Source: Brevibacillus daliensis (lineage in GTDB: Bacteria; Bacillota; Bacilli; Brevibacillales; Brevibacillaceae). Taken from it: DNA of 64,000 nucleotides. Below the pieces are notes generated by a model. The model was not told the origin of the DNA, searched no databases, and was given only the letters and a program-made list of their open reading frames with translations. A program made the position numbers and the translations under genes. Positions 9,643 through 18,276 of this stretch are shown in pieces (the stretch's first letter is position 1; each line of letters opens with the position of its first letter). The stretch is taken from NCBI RefSeq assembly GCF_021245735.1, contig NZ_JAJISB010000001.1:248001-312000 (forward strand). The letters are read 5' to 3'.

Positions 9643-10227
9643 CTACATTTTGCAAGGAAAGCTTATTTCCGCATTCCAGCTTGAGTTGGTATGTAACTGT
9701 TCACTTGTGAGCTTAGCCATACCATTAAGATCATGAATAAGCTTTTCCACTTCCCCTGCAACTGATGCAGAGACCTGTCCTTCAAGGTCAAAATTGGCAA
9801 TGATATGATCCTCGGATTGGAACAGTGTTACCAATAGGTTGGGATGCTCATCTTGTTCAGAAAGCAAGTGTGAACGTAGCAGTTCAATGCTCTTGCTAAT
9901 CACATCATAAAAGCCTGCATGTGTGATTGCAAGCTGCCCCGCATCCACTTGATTTCTCATTTCTACTTCTAGTGCTACATCTTTATGCATGGCATTAAAG
10001 GTCATTAAATAAGCGGACAACTTCGAACAGTTCATCCGAGCAATCATACTATCTTGTTGTGATTCTTGTATGATTCTTCCCAAGTAATGTTCTCCGTCCT
10101 GATAGCGCCCTAACTTTATGTAAGAATGGATTACCTGAAAATGATTTAACCAATCATGACGCTCCTGATTCAGTACCTGAAGAAGCTGGTCAGCATGCTC
10201 GATTATTAGTTTCTGATCGTCCTTCAT
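9643..10227 (-). CDS. spo0B: sporulation phosphotransferase Spo0B
   Basis: Relays phosphate from Spo0F to Spo0A in the sporulation phosphorelay. The phospho-acceptor region [15 protein letters not shown] sits near the N-terminus (His27 if counted from the upstream GTG), followed by a histidine-kinase-like helical hairpin and a degenerate ATPase-like lobe. I start at the ATG of MKDDQKL because GGGTGG precedes it; an in-frame GTG 9 bases upstream is possible. Position between rpmA and obgE is the canonical one. Confidence 0.88.
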   Translation of the reverse strand: MKDDQKLIIEHADQLLQVLNQERHDWLNHFQVIHSYIKLGRYQDGEHYLGRIIQESQQDSMIARMNCSKLSAYLMTFNAMHKDVALEVEMRNQVDAGQLAITHAGFYDVISKSIELLRSHLLSEQDEHPNLLVTLFQSEDHIIANFDLEGQVSASVAGEVEKLIHDLNGMAKLTSEQLHTNSSWNAEISFPCKM

Positions 10228-10310
10228 TTCATCCACCCGACACTTTCATAGTTTCCCCATTATTGTACCATAAGTATAGGCATGAGAAGAAAAACATCTC
10301 GGCAAAAAGA

Positions 10311-10339
10311 AAAACCCAGGCAATATGCGCTGGGTTTTG
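10311..10339 (-). terminator. terminator of rplU-prp-rpmA
   Basis: AACCCAG/CTGGGTT arms (10313-10319 and 10330-10336) with a 10-base loop, followed by TTTTTC on the minus strand, 16 bases past the rpmA stop. Confidence 0.85.
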
Positions 10340-10354
10340 GCTTTTATCCAATAA

Positions 10355-10657
10355 TTACGCTTCAGCAACAACTGGTTCGATCACAACTTGTTTGCGATCG
10401 CGGCCCAGACGTTTGAAACGAACGATACCGTCAGCAGTTGCAAACAATGTATCGTCGCCGCCGATTCCTACGTTAGTACCTGGATAGATTTTTGTTCCGC
10501 GTTGGCGAACAAGAATGTTACCAGCTTTAACGAATTGACCGTCTCCACGTTTAGTGCCAAGGCGCTTAGCGATGGAGTCACGACCGTTCTTAGTAGAACC
10601 TACCCCTTTTTTCGATGCGAAAAATTGTAGGTCCATTGTGAATAGCATGTTCATCAT
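10355..10657 (-). CDS. rpmA: 50S ribosomal protein L27
   Basis: Large-subunit protein near the peptidyl-transferase centre. The N-terminal [20 protein letters not shown] includes the Firmicute-type extension that is removed after LQFF by the Prp protease encoded immediately upstream; the conserved core is [15 protein letters not shown]. The start ATG overlaps the prp stop as ATGA and has GGAGGT 8 bases upstream (a second ATG follows directly). It is 100 residues with extension. Confidence 0.96.
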   Translation of the reverse strand: MMNMLFTMDLQFFASKKGVGSTKNGRDSIAKRLGTKRGDGQFVKAGNILVRQRGTKIYPGTNVGIGGDDTLFATADGIVRFKRLGRDRKQVVIEPVVAEA

Positions 10658-11010
10658 GAGAGAGCACCTCCTTGCCATTTTGGGTCATTCACAGTAATAT
10701 ATTTTTCGTATTGTTGTGAGATAGCTACTAAGGTAACAACAACGCTTTCAGCAAGCAACTGTTGTTTTCCCTCAAGGTCTGCGTTTTCATGAGGATGGAG
10801 AGTCCATCTTATGAAACCACCGCCCTTCTCAGCCATCTCAACGTCTGGTCTAATACCGAGCAATTGATGTACAGCATTCAGGGTACCGATACTAACTGCT
10901 GATACAGAAGCACATACAATATCTTGTCCATGCTTCCCTGCATTCGCATGTCCAGCAATCGTCAGCTCTGCAATCCCTGTATCTGTTCGCTTTATGTCAA
11001 CAGTAACCAT
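10654..11010 (-). CDS. prp: ribosomal-processing cysteine protease Prp (YsxB)
   Basis: Cysteine protease that trims the N-terminal extension of L27. Catalytic His21 (IAGHANAG) and Cys33 (DIVCASVSA) are both present. 118 residues. Lies between rplU and rpmA, as in all Firmicutes with extended L27, and its stop overlaps the rpmA start. AGGTGA is 5 bases before the ATG. Confidence 0.95.
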   Translation of the reverse strand: MVTVDIKRTDTGIAELTIAGHANAGKHGQDIVCASVSAVSIGTLNAVHQLLGIRPDVEMAEKGGGFIRWTLHPHENADLEGKQQLLAESVVVTLVAISQQYEKYITVNDPKWQGGALS

Positions 11011-11022
11011 AGATTCACCTAA

Positions 11023-11334
11023 TTACGCGTTGATCTTTTCGATAACAACTTTAGTGAATGGTTGACGGTGACCTTGCTTACGACGGTAGTTTTTCTTCGC
11101 TTTGTACTTGTACACGATAACTTTTTCACCTTTACCGTGCTTTTCAACTTTAGCTGTTACAGTTGCACCAGCTACAGTTGGAGTACCAGCAGAAGCTTTA
11201 CCATCTTTGCTTACTAACAATACTTGGTCAAAAGTAACTGTTTCACCTTCAGAAGCAGTTAGTTTTTCGATGAAAAGAGTAGCACCCTCTTCAACTTTGT
11301 ATTGTTTACCACCTGTTACGATAATTGCGTACAT
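11023..11334 (-). CDS. rplU: 50S ribosomal protein L21
   Basis: Binds 23S rRNA. The start is [17 protein letters not shown], the universal L21 N-terminus, with AGGAGGTG upstream; the longer open frame would extend into the leader. The C-terminal [18 protein letters not shown] motif is typical. 103 residues. First gene of rplU-prp-rpmA. Confidence 0.97.
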   Translation of the reverse strand: MYAIIVTGGKQYKVEEGATLFIEKLTASEGETVTFDQVLLVSKDGKASAGTPTVAGATVTAKVEKHGKGEKVIVYKYKAKKNYRRKQGHRQPFTKVVIEKINA

Positions 11335-11460
11335 TCTATTGCACCTCCTATACTCAGACTCGCCTTTTGCAGGTGTGACGCAAGATGCGCCAGCTTGCAT
11401 ACCTGATTCGTGCGGTTACAGTATGCTCGTAGGTACAAGCATAGCTGCATGAACTACAAT
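11335..11460 (-). ncRNA. L21 (rplU) leader region
   Basis: About 120 untranslated bases between a good promoter and rplU contain two long imperfect stems: GCTATGCTTGTA with TACGAGCATA, and GCAAGCTGGCGCA with a TGCGTC/CCTGC partner. Position and size fit the known Firmicute L21 leader, an autoregulatory RNA; family membership was not tested with a covariance model. Confidence 0.7.
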
Positions 11461-11489
11461 ATAATAACATATCGTCTGTGTACCGTCAA
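11461..11489 (-). promoter_or_regulatory. SigA promoter of rplU-prp-rpmA
   Basis: TTGACG (11484-11489) and TATTAT (11461-11466), spacing 17, on the minus strand just upstream of the L21 leader. Confidence 0.82.
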
Positions 11490-11563
11490 GATACGTACTA
11501 AATTCGTTGCATTCGCATCTTTACGTCGTAACCTCGTACGTACTCACGCCCTAGCCTTCGTGG

Positions 11564-13084
11564 CTACGTTAAAAAGCGTTTTGCATCTGCCAAGCTACCT
11601 GCATGAACGATGTGGTATTCACTTGGATGTATGGTTCCCTTTTCAATAACTTGTAGCGAGATTCCCCATTCACTAGCAAATTGCTCGGCTCGTTTTTCAT
11701 CATGTAAATAGGTAACAAGATTAGGATGGCATTCGATTACCACACTTTCAATCTCCTGCATCCGTACCAGAGACTTTGTCTCGCGAAATAGTCGACCAGC
11801 CACTTCACGTTCACGAAGAATTCTACCTTTTCCGCCACAGGTAATGCATGTACGAGTCAACGTAGATAACAAGTTTTCTTTTACTTTTTTCCGAGTCATC
11901 TCTACTAAACCAAGTTGAGTAAAGCCCATGACATAGCTATTCGTTCGATCATTTGCCAGCGCTTCCTGCAATCTTGTCAGTACCAAATGTCGATTGGAGG
12001 CTTGTTTCATATCGATGAAGTCAATGATAATGATTCCACCGATATCCCGTAATCTCAGCTGTCTGGCAATTTCATCAGCTGCTTCAAGATTGGTCGCCGT
12101 TACGGTTTCTTCCAGACGTTGACCGCTTTTTCCAGTGAATTTCCCCGTATTTACATCAATGACGGTCATTGCTTCCGTTTGATCGATTACTAGAAAACCA
12201 CCTTGCTTCAACCATACTTGTCGATACATTGCTTTCTCAATCTCTGTATCAACGTGATACGCCTCTAGAATGGACAGTTTTCCCTGATAAAATGAAATCT
12301 TGTCCACCATGTTCACATCAAACACCTTGGCCTGTGCAAGCAACTCTTGATATAGCTTGCGATCATCCACTACCACTTCCGTAATCGTTGACGAGGATAA
12401 TTCCATCAACAACCGTTTTATTCCCGTTTCAGCTGCATAAATAAGCGTTGGTGCTTTTTTGTCCTTGCACTCCGCCTCTTTGCTTTGCCAGAGTTCACGT
12501 AGGTAGGTGAGTTCACGCATAAGAACCTGTTCACTTGCTTCCTCTGCATTCGTTCGCAGAATAACACCTTCATCTGGTTGAAGAGTTTCTTTCGCCCACG
12601 CTAGGAGACTTTTACGCTTTTTATCTTCCGTTATTTTTCGTGACAAGGATACTTGCTGACCAAAAGGCAAATAAACCAGTAAGCGCCCGGGCAAACTGAT
12701 TTCTGTCGTTACACGCGGTACTTTGGTTCCCATTGCTTCCTTACTGATTTGTATGTATTTTTCCTCTCCCACCTGAACAAGTTGACCGATATTCGGCTTT
12801 TCTTGCCCCCGGTTTTCTGTCTTCCAGCCAGGTGGAAGTGCTTCATCAATATATAAAAAAGTCTCCTGTTGCTGGTTCGTCTTCACAAATGCTGCTTGCA
12901 TGGCTGGAAGAACCTTGTGCACTCGGCCTTTGTAAATGTTGCCTACTGCTATCTCATCGTTCGCTGCCTCTGACCATAACTCCGCCAAGCGACCGTTCTC
13001 CATAATGGCGATCTTCGTTTCATCTATTTCATTCGTCACGATAATTTGTAAGGTTTCTTGCTTACCTTGCTGCTTTTTGCTCAA
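11564..13084 (-). CDS. rng: ribonuclease G (Rne/Rng family)
   Basis: Endoribonuclease for RNA maturation and decay. It shows an S1-like domain (about 30-120, GNIYKGRVHKVLPAMQAAFV), the catalytic magnesium-binding segment (FLVIDQTEAMTVIDVNTGKFTG, with GGIIIIDFIDM) and the zinc-link CITCGG. 506 residues from the chosen TTG start. AGGAGG lies 8 bases before this TTG, whereas the ATG 27 bases upstream has no ribosome site and sits 2 bases after a putative -10. Position downstream of spoIVFB and before rplU is usual for clostridia and some bacilli. Confidence 0.9.
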   Translation of the reverse strand: MSKKQQGKQETLQIIVTNEIDETKIAIMENGRLAELWSEAANDEIAVGNIYKGRVHKVLPAMQAAFVKTNQQQETFLYIDEALPPGWKTENRGQEKPNIGQLVQVGEEKYIQISKEAMGTKVPRVTTEISLPGRLLVYLPFGQQVSLSRKITEDKKRKSLLAWAKETLQPDEGVILRTNAEEASEQVLMRELTYLRELWQSKEAECKDKKAPTLIYAAETGIKRLLMELSSSTITEVVVDDRKLYQELLAQAKVFDVNMVDKISFYQGKLSILEAYHVDTEIEKAMYRQVWLKQGGFLVIDQTEAMTVIDVNTGKFTGKSGQRLEETVTATNLEAADEIARQLRLRDIGGIIIIDFIDMKQASNRHLVLTRLQEALANDRTNSYVMGFTQLGLVEMTRKKVKENLLSTLTRTCITCGGKGRILREREVAGRLFRETKSLVRMQEIESVVIECHPNLVTYLHDEKRAEQFASEWGISLQVIEKGTIHPSEYHIVHAGSLADAKRFLT

Positions 13085-13113
13085 TCTCTCATCCTCCTGG
13101 ATGTTTTTCATTC

Positions 13114-13142
13114 ATTGTACCCTATTGGTAACGGATTTGAAA
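13114..13142 (-). promoter_or_regulatory. possible promoter of rng
   Basis: TTTCAA (13137-13142) and TACAAT (13114-13119), spacing 17. The -10 is good and the -35 is weak (3 of 6). The implied start point lies downstream of the first ATG, which supports the TTG start of rng. Confidence 0.5.
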
Positions 13143-13144
13143 AA

Positions 13145-13987
13145 TTAAAGCAATCGCCCAATACCATCATGCGGATTCCTTCCAAACAGACAGGCATCAA
13201 GCAAATCCTCTTCTGTCAGCACTCCACCCTGCTTTCCTCTAACAAAGAAGAGGTGATACTTCCCTTTCTGCATCATGTGGACTGCTTCCCAAATGGTCTG
13301 GACTGAAGAAATACTGATTGGTTCCACACGTGTTTTGTCGGGTGTCCTACGTTGTCGTTCCATCAAGAAACGAATAAATTGAAAAGGAAAACGCCTGTAT
13401 GCCTGACCATTCACGAATGACAGATAAAGTGATACTGCAATTAAATTAGGATGAAACCACTTAAGTCCAATCCCCAACATAAATAAAGCCATAAAAAAAC
13501 TGATAGAAATAGACGTCAGCACTGCTTGCCGATAGGGAAAACGAGCAGTAAGCAACGCCTGTAAAATACGCCCACCATCAAGTGGCCACACGGGCAATAA
13601 ATTAAATAACGCGATCATCATGTTACTCTGCATAAAAAATCCGGACCATTCCTCCGTCCAAATTCCCCCCCATTCAAAAATCAGGGAGGCACCTATCATC
13701 AATATATTCATAAAAGGACCTGCTAAAGCAATTATTACTTCTTCTAGTGGGCCTGTTGTTCCATTTTCATTCATAATAGCTACCCCGCCAAAAGGTAACA
13801 GCTGTATTTCTGTGACATCCCAGCCTACCTCCCTAGCTGCAGCCACATGACCCAATTCATGGATAATTACAATGATAAACAACGTAATCGTCTCCAAAAA
13901 ATACCCTGTTAAGACTGACACCCCGATAATTAGCCAAAAAAGAATATGAATACGTATGCAGATTCCAGCAATTCGTACGTCATTCAA
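13145..13987 (-). CDS. spoIVFB: stage IV sporulation protease SpoIVFB
   Basis: Site-2 intramembrane metalloprotease that cleaves pro-SigK in the mother cell. Zinc ligands HELGH (43-47) and LDGGR (136-140) are present in hydrophobic helices, and a CBS-like ATP-sensing region follows at about 205-275. 280 residues, near the Bacillus length. Its start overlaps the end of spoIVFA by 8 bases, the classic operon. Confidence 0.95.
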   Translation of the reverse strand: MNDVRIAGICIRIHILFWLIIGVSVLTGYFLETITLFIIVIIHELGHVAAAREVGWDVTEIQLLPFGGVAIMNENGTTGPLEEVIIALAGPFMNILMIGASLIFEWGGIWTEEWSGFFMQSNMMIALFNLLPVWPLDGGRILQALLTARFPYRQAVLTSISISFFMALFMLGIGLKWFHPNLIAVSLYLSFVNGQAYRRFPFQFIRFLMERQRRTPDKTRVEPISISSVQTIWEAVHMMQKGKYHLFFVRGKQGGVLTEEDLLDACLFGRNPHDGIGRLL

Positions 13988-14777
13988 CCGTAATCACGTC
14001 CAGAGGATCAATAAAGGAATCACGCTGTTTGACTGATAAATAGAGGTATCTTGTTTCGGGATCTGTTCCAGTAAAGGTTTTTGCTTTGCCCACAATATCC
14101 CCTTTTGATAACCAATCATCTACTTTCACATGTACCACTTCCAGATTTCCGAACCAGACCTCTCTGCCATTGGCGTATTGAACAACAACCGTCTTGCCAT
14201 ACCCTGGTTTTTCGCCCACTTCCAGAACCCATCCTGTTTCATTGTTAATTACATCCCCTGTCTGTCCTAAATCAAGTACGATTTTTGCACTATTGGGATC
14301 ATAAGGCTTTACCACTTTCCAATTTTGAGGCAGATTCCATTTCATTGTCAGAGGTGAAGAAACAGGGATACTCTCTTGTTTAGGAGAAAAAACGGGAAGA
14401 AAACTTGGGGAATGACCGATTACCTGTTGATACCAGACAGCTACTCCGTTAAAATTAAAATCACGCGTCATGACTTCCCGAGAAAATTGCTTCCAGGAAT
14501 GAGGGACGGGAAGCGTGCTTTGGAACACGATATAAGCAATACCAAACAAAATCAAGGACATAATAACTTGTCTACGTAACACATCTCGATACGGCCGATC
14601 TGGAGGTGTCTCCTTCCACTCGTGACCGCCAGACAGTTTTTGTTCTTTCCATAACTCTACTGGTGGAGGATCATGCAATTCATCACGATGCGGAGGATAT
14701 TGGTCTCGTGATTGAAGCACGATCTGTTGCATGCGCTGTCGTCGTCTTTCTTTTGCTTGTTCAACTCTATCAAACAT
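13980..14777 (-). CDS. spoIVFA: stage IV sporulation protein SpoIVFA
   Basis: Membrane partner that holds SpoIVFB inactive until the forespore signal arrives. It has a charged cytoplasmic N-terminus (KERRRQRMQQ), one transmembrane helix at about 71-90 and an extracytoplasmic LytM/M23-like domain (about 165-260, GYGKTVVVQYANGREVWFGNL). The HxxxD and HxH zinc motifs of active M23 peptidases are absent, as expected for a regulatory fold. 265 residues. A near-consensus SigE promoter lies upstream. Confidence 0.92.
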   Translation of the reverse strand: MFDRVEQAKERRRQRMQQIVLQSRDQYPPHRDELHDPPPVELWKEQKLSGGHEWKETPPDRPYRDVLRRQVIMSLILFGIAYIVFQSTLPVPHSWKQFSREVMTRDFNFNGVAVWYQQVIGHSPSFLPVFSPKQESIPVSSPLTMKWNLPQNWKVVKPYDPNSAKIVLDLGQTGDVINNETGWVLEVGEKPGYGKTVVVQYANGREVWFGNLEVVHVKVDDWLSKGDIVGKAKTFTGTDPETRYLYLSVKQRDSFIDPLDVITVE

Positions 14778-14813
14778 CCGACTACACCTCTTTTCCGGCC
14801 AAGCTATACTCGG

Positions 14814-14842
14814 AGTATATGACTTGTCTAACAGAAATATGA
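14814..14842 (-). promoter_or_regulatory. SigE-type promoter of spoIVFA-spoIVFB
   Basis: TCATATT (14836-14842) and CATATACT (14814-14821), separated by 14 bases, match the mother-cell SigE consensus KMATATT-N14-CATACANT at all -35 positions and all but one -10 position. spoIVF is a SigE operon in Bacillus subtilis. Confidence 0.85.
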
Positions 14843-14874
14843 CGTAAGAGATGTCGCAATTAAACCGCTTATTA

Positions 14875-14993
14875 AGAAAAACTTCTATCGAAGTCCTTTC
14901 GAAGAAGCTGGTACTTCCTTAGAGGATGTTTTTCATGCATATCAGGAAGTGAGCATTCGAAGTTTATACTTTCTGATACAGTAACAAAAAAAA
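14875..14993. repeat. dispersed intergenic repeat, copy 2
   Basis: Counterpart of the repeat at 7346-7461. It contains a 7-base stem ACTTCCT/AGGAAGT around GGATGTTTTTCATG, a CTTC-TCGAA/TTCGA-GAAG stem, and ends with TATACTTTCTGATACAGT before an A-run. The ending recurs at 41398-41426 and, diverged, at 43449-43499. Confidence 0.6.
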
Positions 14994-15016
14994 ACAGCCC
15001 CTCTGTGAGAGACTGT
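14986..15016 (-). terminator. terminator of the cold-shock gene
   Basis: ACAG-CCC-CTCT/AGAG-A-CTGT hairpin (14994-15016) followed by a run of T on the minus strand, 22 bases past the csp stop. Confidence 0.85.
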
Positions 15017-15037
15017 TCTTTGTATCTAATCTGTCTA

Positions 15038-15238
15038 TTACAGTTTAGCTACGTTAGAAGCTTGAGGACCACGAGATCCTTGAACGATTTCGAATTCTAC
15101 TTTTTGACCTTCTTCAAGCGATTTGAAACCATCAGTTTGGATTGCGCTGTAGTGTACGAATACATCTTCGCCGCCCTCAACTTGAATGAAACCAAAACCT
15201 TTTTCAGCGTTAAACCATTTTACTGTACCTTGTTGCAT
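15038..15238 (-). CDS. cspD: cold-shock protein
   Basis: 66-residue OB-fold RNA chaperone. RNP1 (KGFGFIQV, 13-20) and RNP2 (VFVHYSAI, 26-33) are both intact. AGGAGG lies 9 bases before the ATG, in a leader of at least 60 bases. Monocistronic between two terminators. The paralogue letter is a guess. Confidence 0.93.
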   Translation of the reverse strand: MQQGTVKWFNAEKGFGFIQVEGGEDVFVHYSAIQTDGFKSLEEGQKVEFEIVQGSRGPQASNVAKL

Positions 15239-15322
15239 GGATAAAAACCTCCTAAAAATGTTCGCCCTTTTAGACGATTATAAAATATTCTGTTAACCAT
15301 CACTTTAAGCTTGTTTTCAAGG

Positions 15323-15384
15323 AAAAAAAGCCGTGCTCACCAGAGATCTGATCACATGGTGACGCTATCTCTGAAAAGCACGGC
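15323..15384 (-). terminator. terminator of rodA
   Basis: Long hairpin with perfect outer arms GCCGTGCT/AGCACGGC (15330-15337, 15377-15384) and inner AGAGAT/ATCTCT, followed by seven T on the minus strand. Confidence 0.88.
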
Positions 15385-15477
15385 ACATCATCCAATCCAT
15401 CATATCACTAGGTAAGTAAATATGGTTAACTTAATTCGATCTTATCATACCTTTTTGGGTTTGTCACGATATTTCAC

Positions 15478-16608
15478 TTAATCAAAACTAAGTTTCTGCT
15501 TCCTCATACCTATATTTAACACGATAGCCATGATCAAGAAATTGGTTAATAGTGAGCTACCTCCATAGCTGATAAATGGAAGAGTAATCCCTGTAATAGG
15601 CATCAGCTGAACGGTCATTCCAATGTTTTCAAAGATTTGGAAGGTAAACATGCCTAGTACCCCAGAAACCACATACGCCCCAAATGGATCATGTGTCTCC
15701 ATTGCAATCCGAATCATTCGGTAGATCATGACGAAGAATAAGATCATCATCAACCCACCACCAATAAAGCCAAGTCGTTCAGCAATGATCGTGAAAATAA
15801 AATCACTCTCTCCAACCGGAACCCAGTTTAAGCTGGCCTGTGTTGTAGCTGTTAGGCCTTTTCCTGTTAACTGGCCTGAACCAATAGCAATGAGAGATTG
15901 CAATAGTTGGAACCCCTGTCCTGTTGCATCTGAATAAGGATGCAACCAGTATTCTATTCGAGCGAACTGATACGGTTTAATCAGCTTATCGAAAATATCT
16001 TCCTTGTGAAACATATAGAAGTAGGATAGTAATCCCAGGAACCCTACTACCAGACCACCCATTATAGCAATATGCCTGCCTTTCATGCCTCCAACAATCA
16101 GCATAGTAGCCAGAATAGCGCAATAGACCAGTGCATTACCCAAGTCCGGTTGCTTCACAATCAGTAACATCGGTATTCCAACGATTATAAAAACGGGGAT
16201 CCATTCGTAGAAGTATTCCGGTTTTCCCTTCTTCTCTTCCCGTTTTGCTAAAAAATGGGCCACCGCTAAAATGGTAAACAGTTTCATTGGCTCGGCAGGC
16301 TGGATATCAATCGGACCAACGGAAAACCAACTTGTTGTGTTTCTAACCGCATCGGTGAAGAAAACACCAATCAACATAGCAATACCAATTGCATAGAAAA
16401 CCCAGCTAAGTGCACGAAAGAATCGATAATCTATGGTTAGTATAATAAGTAACACAACAAAACCTAAGAAATACCACTTCATCTGTGTCATAGCAAGCCC
16501 CACATGAGCAGACCCGCTAATTCCCAAATAACTAAACACGGCAAGACCAAGGAGGATGAGTACGATCAGCCAATCTAGCTGTTTTATATATTTTTTATCA
16601 AAATCCAC
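15478..16608 (-). CDS. rodA: rod-shape SEDS peptidoglycan polymerase RodA
   Basis: Glycosyltransferase of the elongasome that polymerises lipid II with its class-B PBP partner. About ten transmembrane helices are seen, with the SEDS signature QFARIEYWLHP-YSDATGQGFQLLQS and the terminal block TGITLPFISYGGSSLL. I start at the GTG of VDFDKKYIKQ because GGGGGGAG lies just upstream; the ATG 18 bases before lies within that site. 376 residues. It follows minD after a terminator, so transcription may be by read-through or from a weak local promoter. Confidence 0.9.
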   Translation of the reverse strand: MDFDKKYIKQLDWLIVLILLGLAVFSYLGISGSAHVGLAMTQMKWYFLGFVVLLIILTIDYRFFRALSWVFYAIGIAMLIGVFFTDAVRNTTSWFSVGPIDIQPAEPMKLFTILAVAHFLAKREEKKGKPEYFYEWIPVFIIVGIPMLLIVKQPDLGNALVYCAILATMLIVGGMKGRHIAIMGGLVVGFLGLLSYFYMFHKEDIFDKLIKPYQFARIEYWLHPYSDATGQGFQLLQSLIAIGSGQLTGKGLTATTQASLNWVPVGESDFIFTIIAERLGFIGGGLMMILFFVMIYRMIRIAMETHDPFGAYVVSGVLGMFTFQIFENIGMTVQLMPITGITLPFISYGGSSLLTNFLIMAIVLNIGMRKQKLSFD

Positions 16609-16662
16609 GTTTCTCCCCCCTTGCATCTGTATGGTGATTCCTCTTGTTTAAGTATTATCCTG

Positions 16663-16693
16663 CAAAAAAAGGAACAGGAGTATACCCCTGTTC
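16663..16693 (-). terminator. terminator after minD
   Basis: GAACAGG/CCTGTTC arms (16672-16678, 16687-16693) and a run of seven T on the minus strand, directly after the minD stop. Confidence 0.85.
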
Positions 16694-16698
16694 AACGT

Positions 16699-17493
16699 TT
16701 ACTTAAAACCAAACATCCTGCGGAACTTTTGAAGAACGCCTTTTTTCTCTTGTAAAGGTAACAATGGAACAGTTTCCCCGAGCAATCTACGTGCTATATT
16801 CCGATAAGCTAGAGAAGCACGCGATTCGTGACTCATGACAGCAGGTTCTCCAGCATTAGCAGATTTAATTATATGATCATCATCAGGTACGACACCCAGT
16901 AAATCAATCGCTAAAAGATCAAGAATATCTTCCACATCCAACATATCACCATTCTGCACCATATGAGAGCGTACTCGATTGATGACCAGCTTCGGCATAC
17001 CCACATCCTCTTTTTCCAACAATCCAATGATGCGATCCGCATCACGGACAGCTGCTTTTTCAGGAGTGGTCACGACGATTGCCTGATCAGCACCCGCTAC
17101 AGCATTGCGAAAGCCTTGTTCGATTCCTGCTGGGCAATCGATAATGACATAATCATACTCACGTTTTAATTGAGTCACAATCTCTTCCATCTGCTCAGGT
17201 GTTACAGCTAACTTATCTTTTGTCTGTGCTGCCGGAAGCAGTGCTAGAGTTTCGAAACGCTTATCCTTAATCAATGCCTGTTGTAGACGACAACTTCCTT
17301 CTGCCACATCCACCAAGTCATAAATAATGCGATTTTCCAAACCCATAACCACATCAAGATTGCGAAGACCAATGTCTGTATCAATCATGCATACTTTCTG
17401 ACCATTTAATGCCAGAGCTGTTCCAATATTAGCAGAAGTTGTTGTTTTACCGACTCCACCTTTTCCTGACGTTACAACAATAGCGATTCCCAC
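16699..17493 (-). CDS. minD: septum site-determining ATPase MinD
   Basis: Membrane-cycling ATPase that positions MinC to block polar division. Deviant Walker A GKGGVGKTTTS (10-20), DTDIGLRNLD, and the C-terminal amphipathic membrane anchor VLQKFRRMFGFK are all present. 264 residues. Lies 29 bases after minC in the mre-min cluster. Confidence 0.96.
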   Translation of the reverse strand: MGIAIVVTSGKGGVGKTTTSANIGTALALNGQKVCMIDTDIGLRNLDVVMGLENRIIYDLVDVAEGSCRLQQALIKDKRFETLALLPAAQTKDKLAVTPEQMEEIVTQLKREYDYVIIDCPAGIEQGFRNAVAGADQAIVVTTPEKAAVRDADRIIGLLEKEDVGMPKLVINRVRSHMVQNGDMLDVEDILDLLAIDLLGVVPDDDHIIKSANAGEPAVMSHESRASLAYRNIARRLLGETVPLLPLQEKKGVLQKFRRMFGFK

Positions 17494-17522
17494 GTTTACT
17501 TCCTCTCCTTCATTCCGTACAG

Positions 17523-18194
17523 TTATGCTTTCTTCTCACCCAAATCTGGACGTAGACGATGCAATAGGTTCATTTTGGCAACAACCATCTGGTCATTCTC
17601 CAAATAAGCAAATTCTGTCGCACCATTCTGATCTGACCATTCTTCTCCAGAACGACTGATCACATCTGCAATTCTAAGTTGGGTAGGGCGCATGGAGGCG
17701 GATGCAATCACTGCATTCCGATTTCCATTCAGTCCAGCCTGAGCCGCACCTCGAAGATTACCTAACACGTAAACACTACCGGTGCTCTTTACTGTACCTC
17801 CTGGGTTTACATCCCCTAGCAACAGGATATCTCCATCGAATTCCAATACCTGTCCGGAACGAACGGTGTTTGTCTGGATAATAAATCCGGGAGTTTCGTT
17901 CTGTTTATCTGCTTCTTCTTTCAAAATTACATCTGAGTCGATCATATGAATGACCAGATTGCCTTTTTGGCGAATGATCTGGGTTAATTCTTCCTGTTGT
18001 TCAGGGCTACAATAACGTTTTCCCAACTTAATCGAGATTCGGATCAAAGGACCGCTCAGGATTTGCTGGTGACTATGTTCTATTTTTTCTCGCAAATCTT
18101 CTATTAGCTCCTGAAAAGAACAGGTATCATCCATAAAAAAGACAAGACCGTCTTTTGTTCCTTTAATTACCACTTTACTTTTAGTCGTATTCAT
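17523..18194 (-). CDS. minC: septum site-determining protein MinC
   Basis: FtsZ antagonist. The N-terminal FtsZ-binding domain (1-100) and the C-terminal right-handed beta-helix (112-215, GDILLLGDVNPGGTVKSTGSVYVLGNLRG) are recognisable. 223 residues. AGGTG lies 9 bases before the ATG. Confidence 0.94.
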   Translation of the reverse strand: MNTTKSKVVIKGTKDGLVFFMDDTCSFQELIEDLREKIEHSHQQILSGPLIRISIKLGKRYCSPEQQEELTQIIRQKGNLVIHMIDSDVILKEEADKQNETPGFIIQTNTVRSGQVLEFDGDILLLGDVNPGGTVKSTGSVYVLGNLRGAAQAGLNGNRNAVIASASMRPTQLRIADVISRSGEEWSDQNGATEFAYLENDQMVVAKMNLLHRLRPDLGEKKA

Positions 18195-18276
18195 GGAGAT
18201 GTTTCACCTCGACCGTTACCATTCGCCATTAGCTGAAAGAAATCCTGCTCCTCTTTTAAAAATGCCTTTACTTTTG

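Noticed and set aside
15239-15329. SigA promoter of the csp gene
   Set aside because: A TATAAT box is present in the leader (about 15280) but no acceptable -35 lies at 16-18 bases, so it was not listed.
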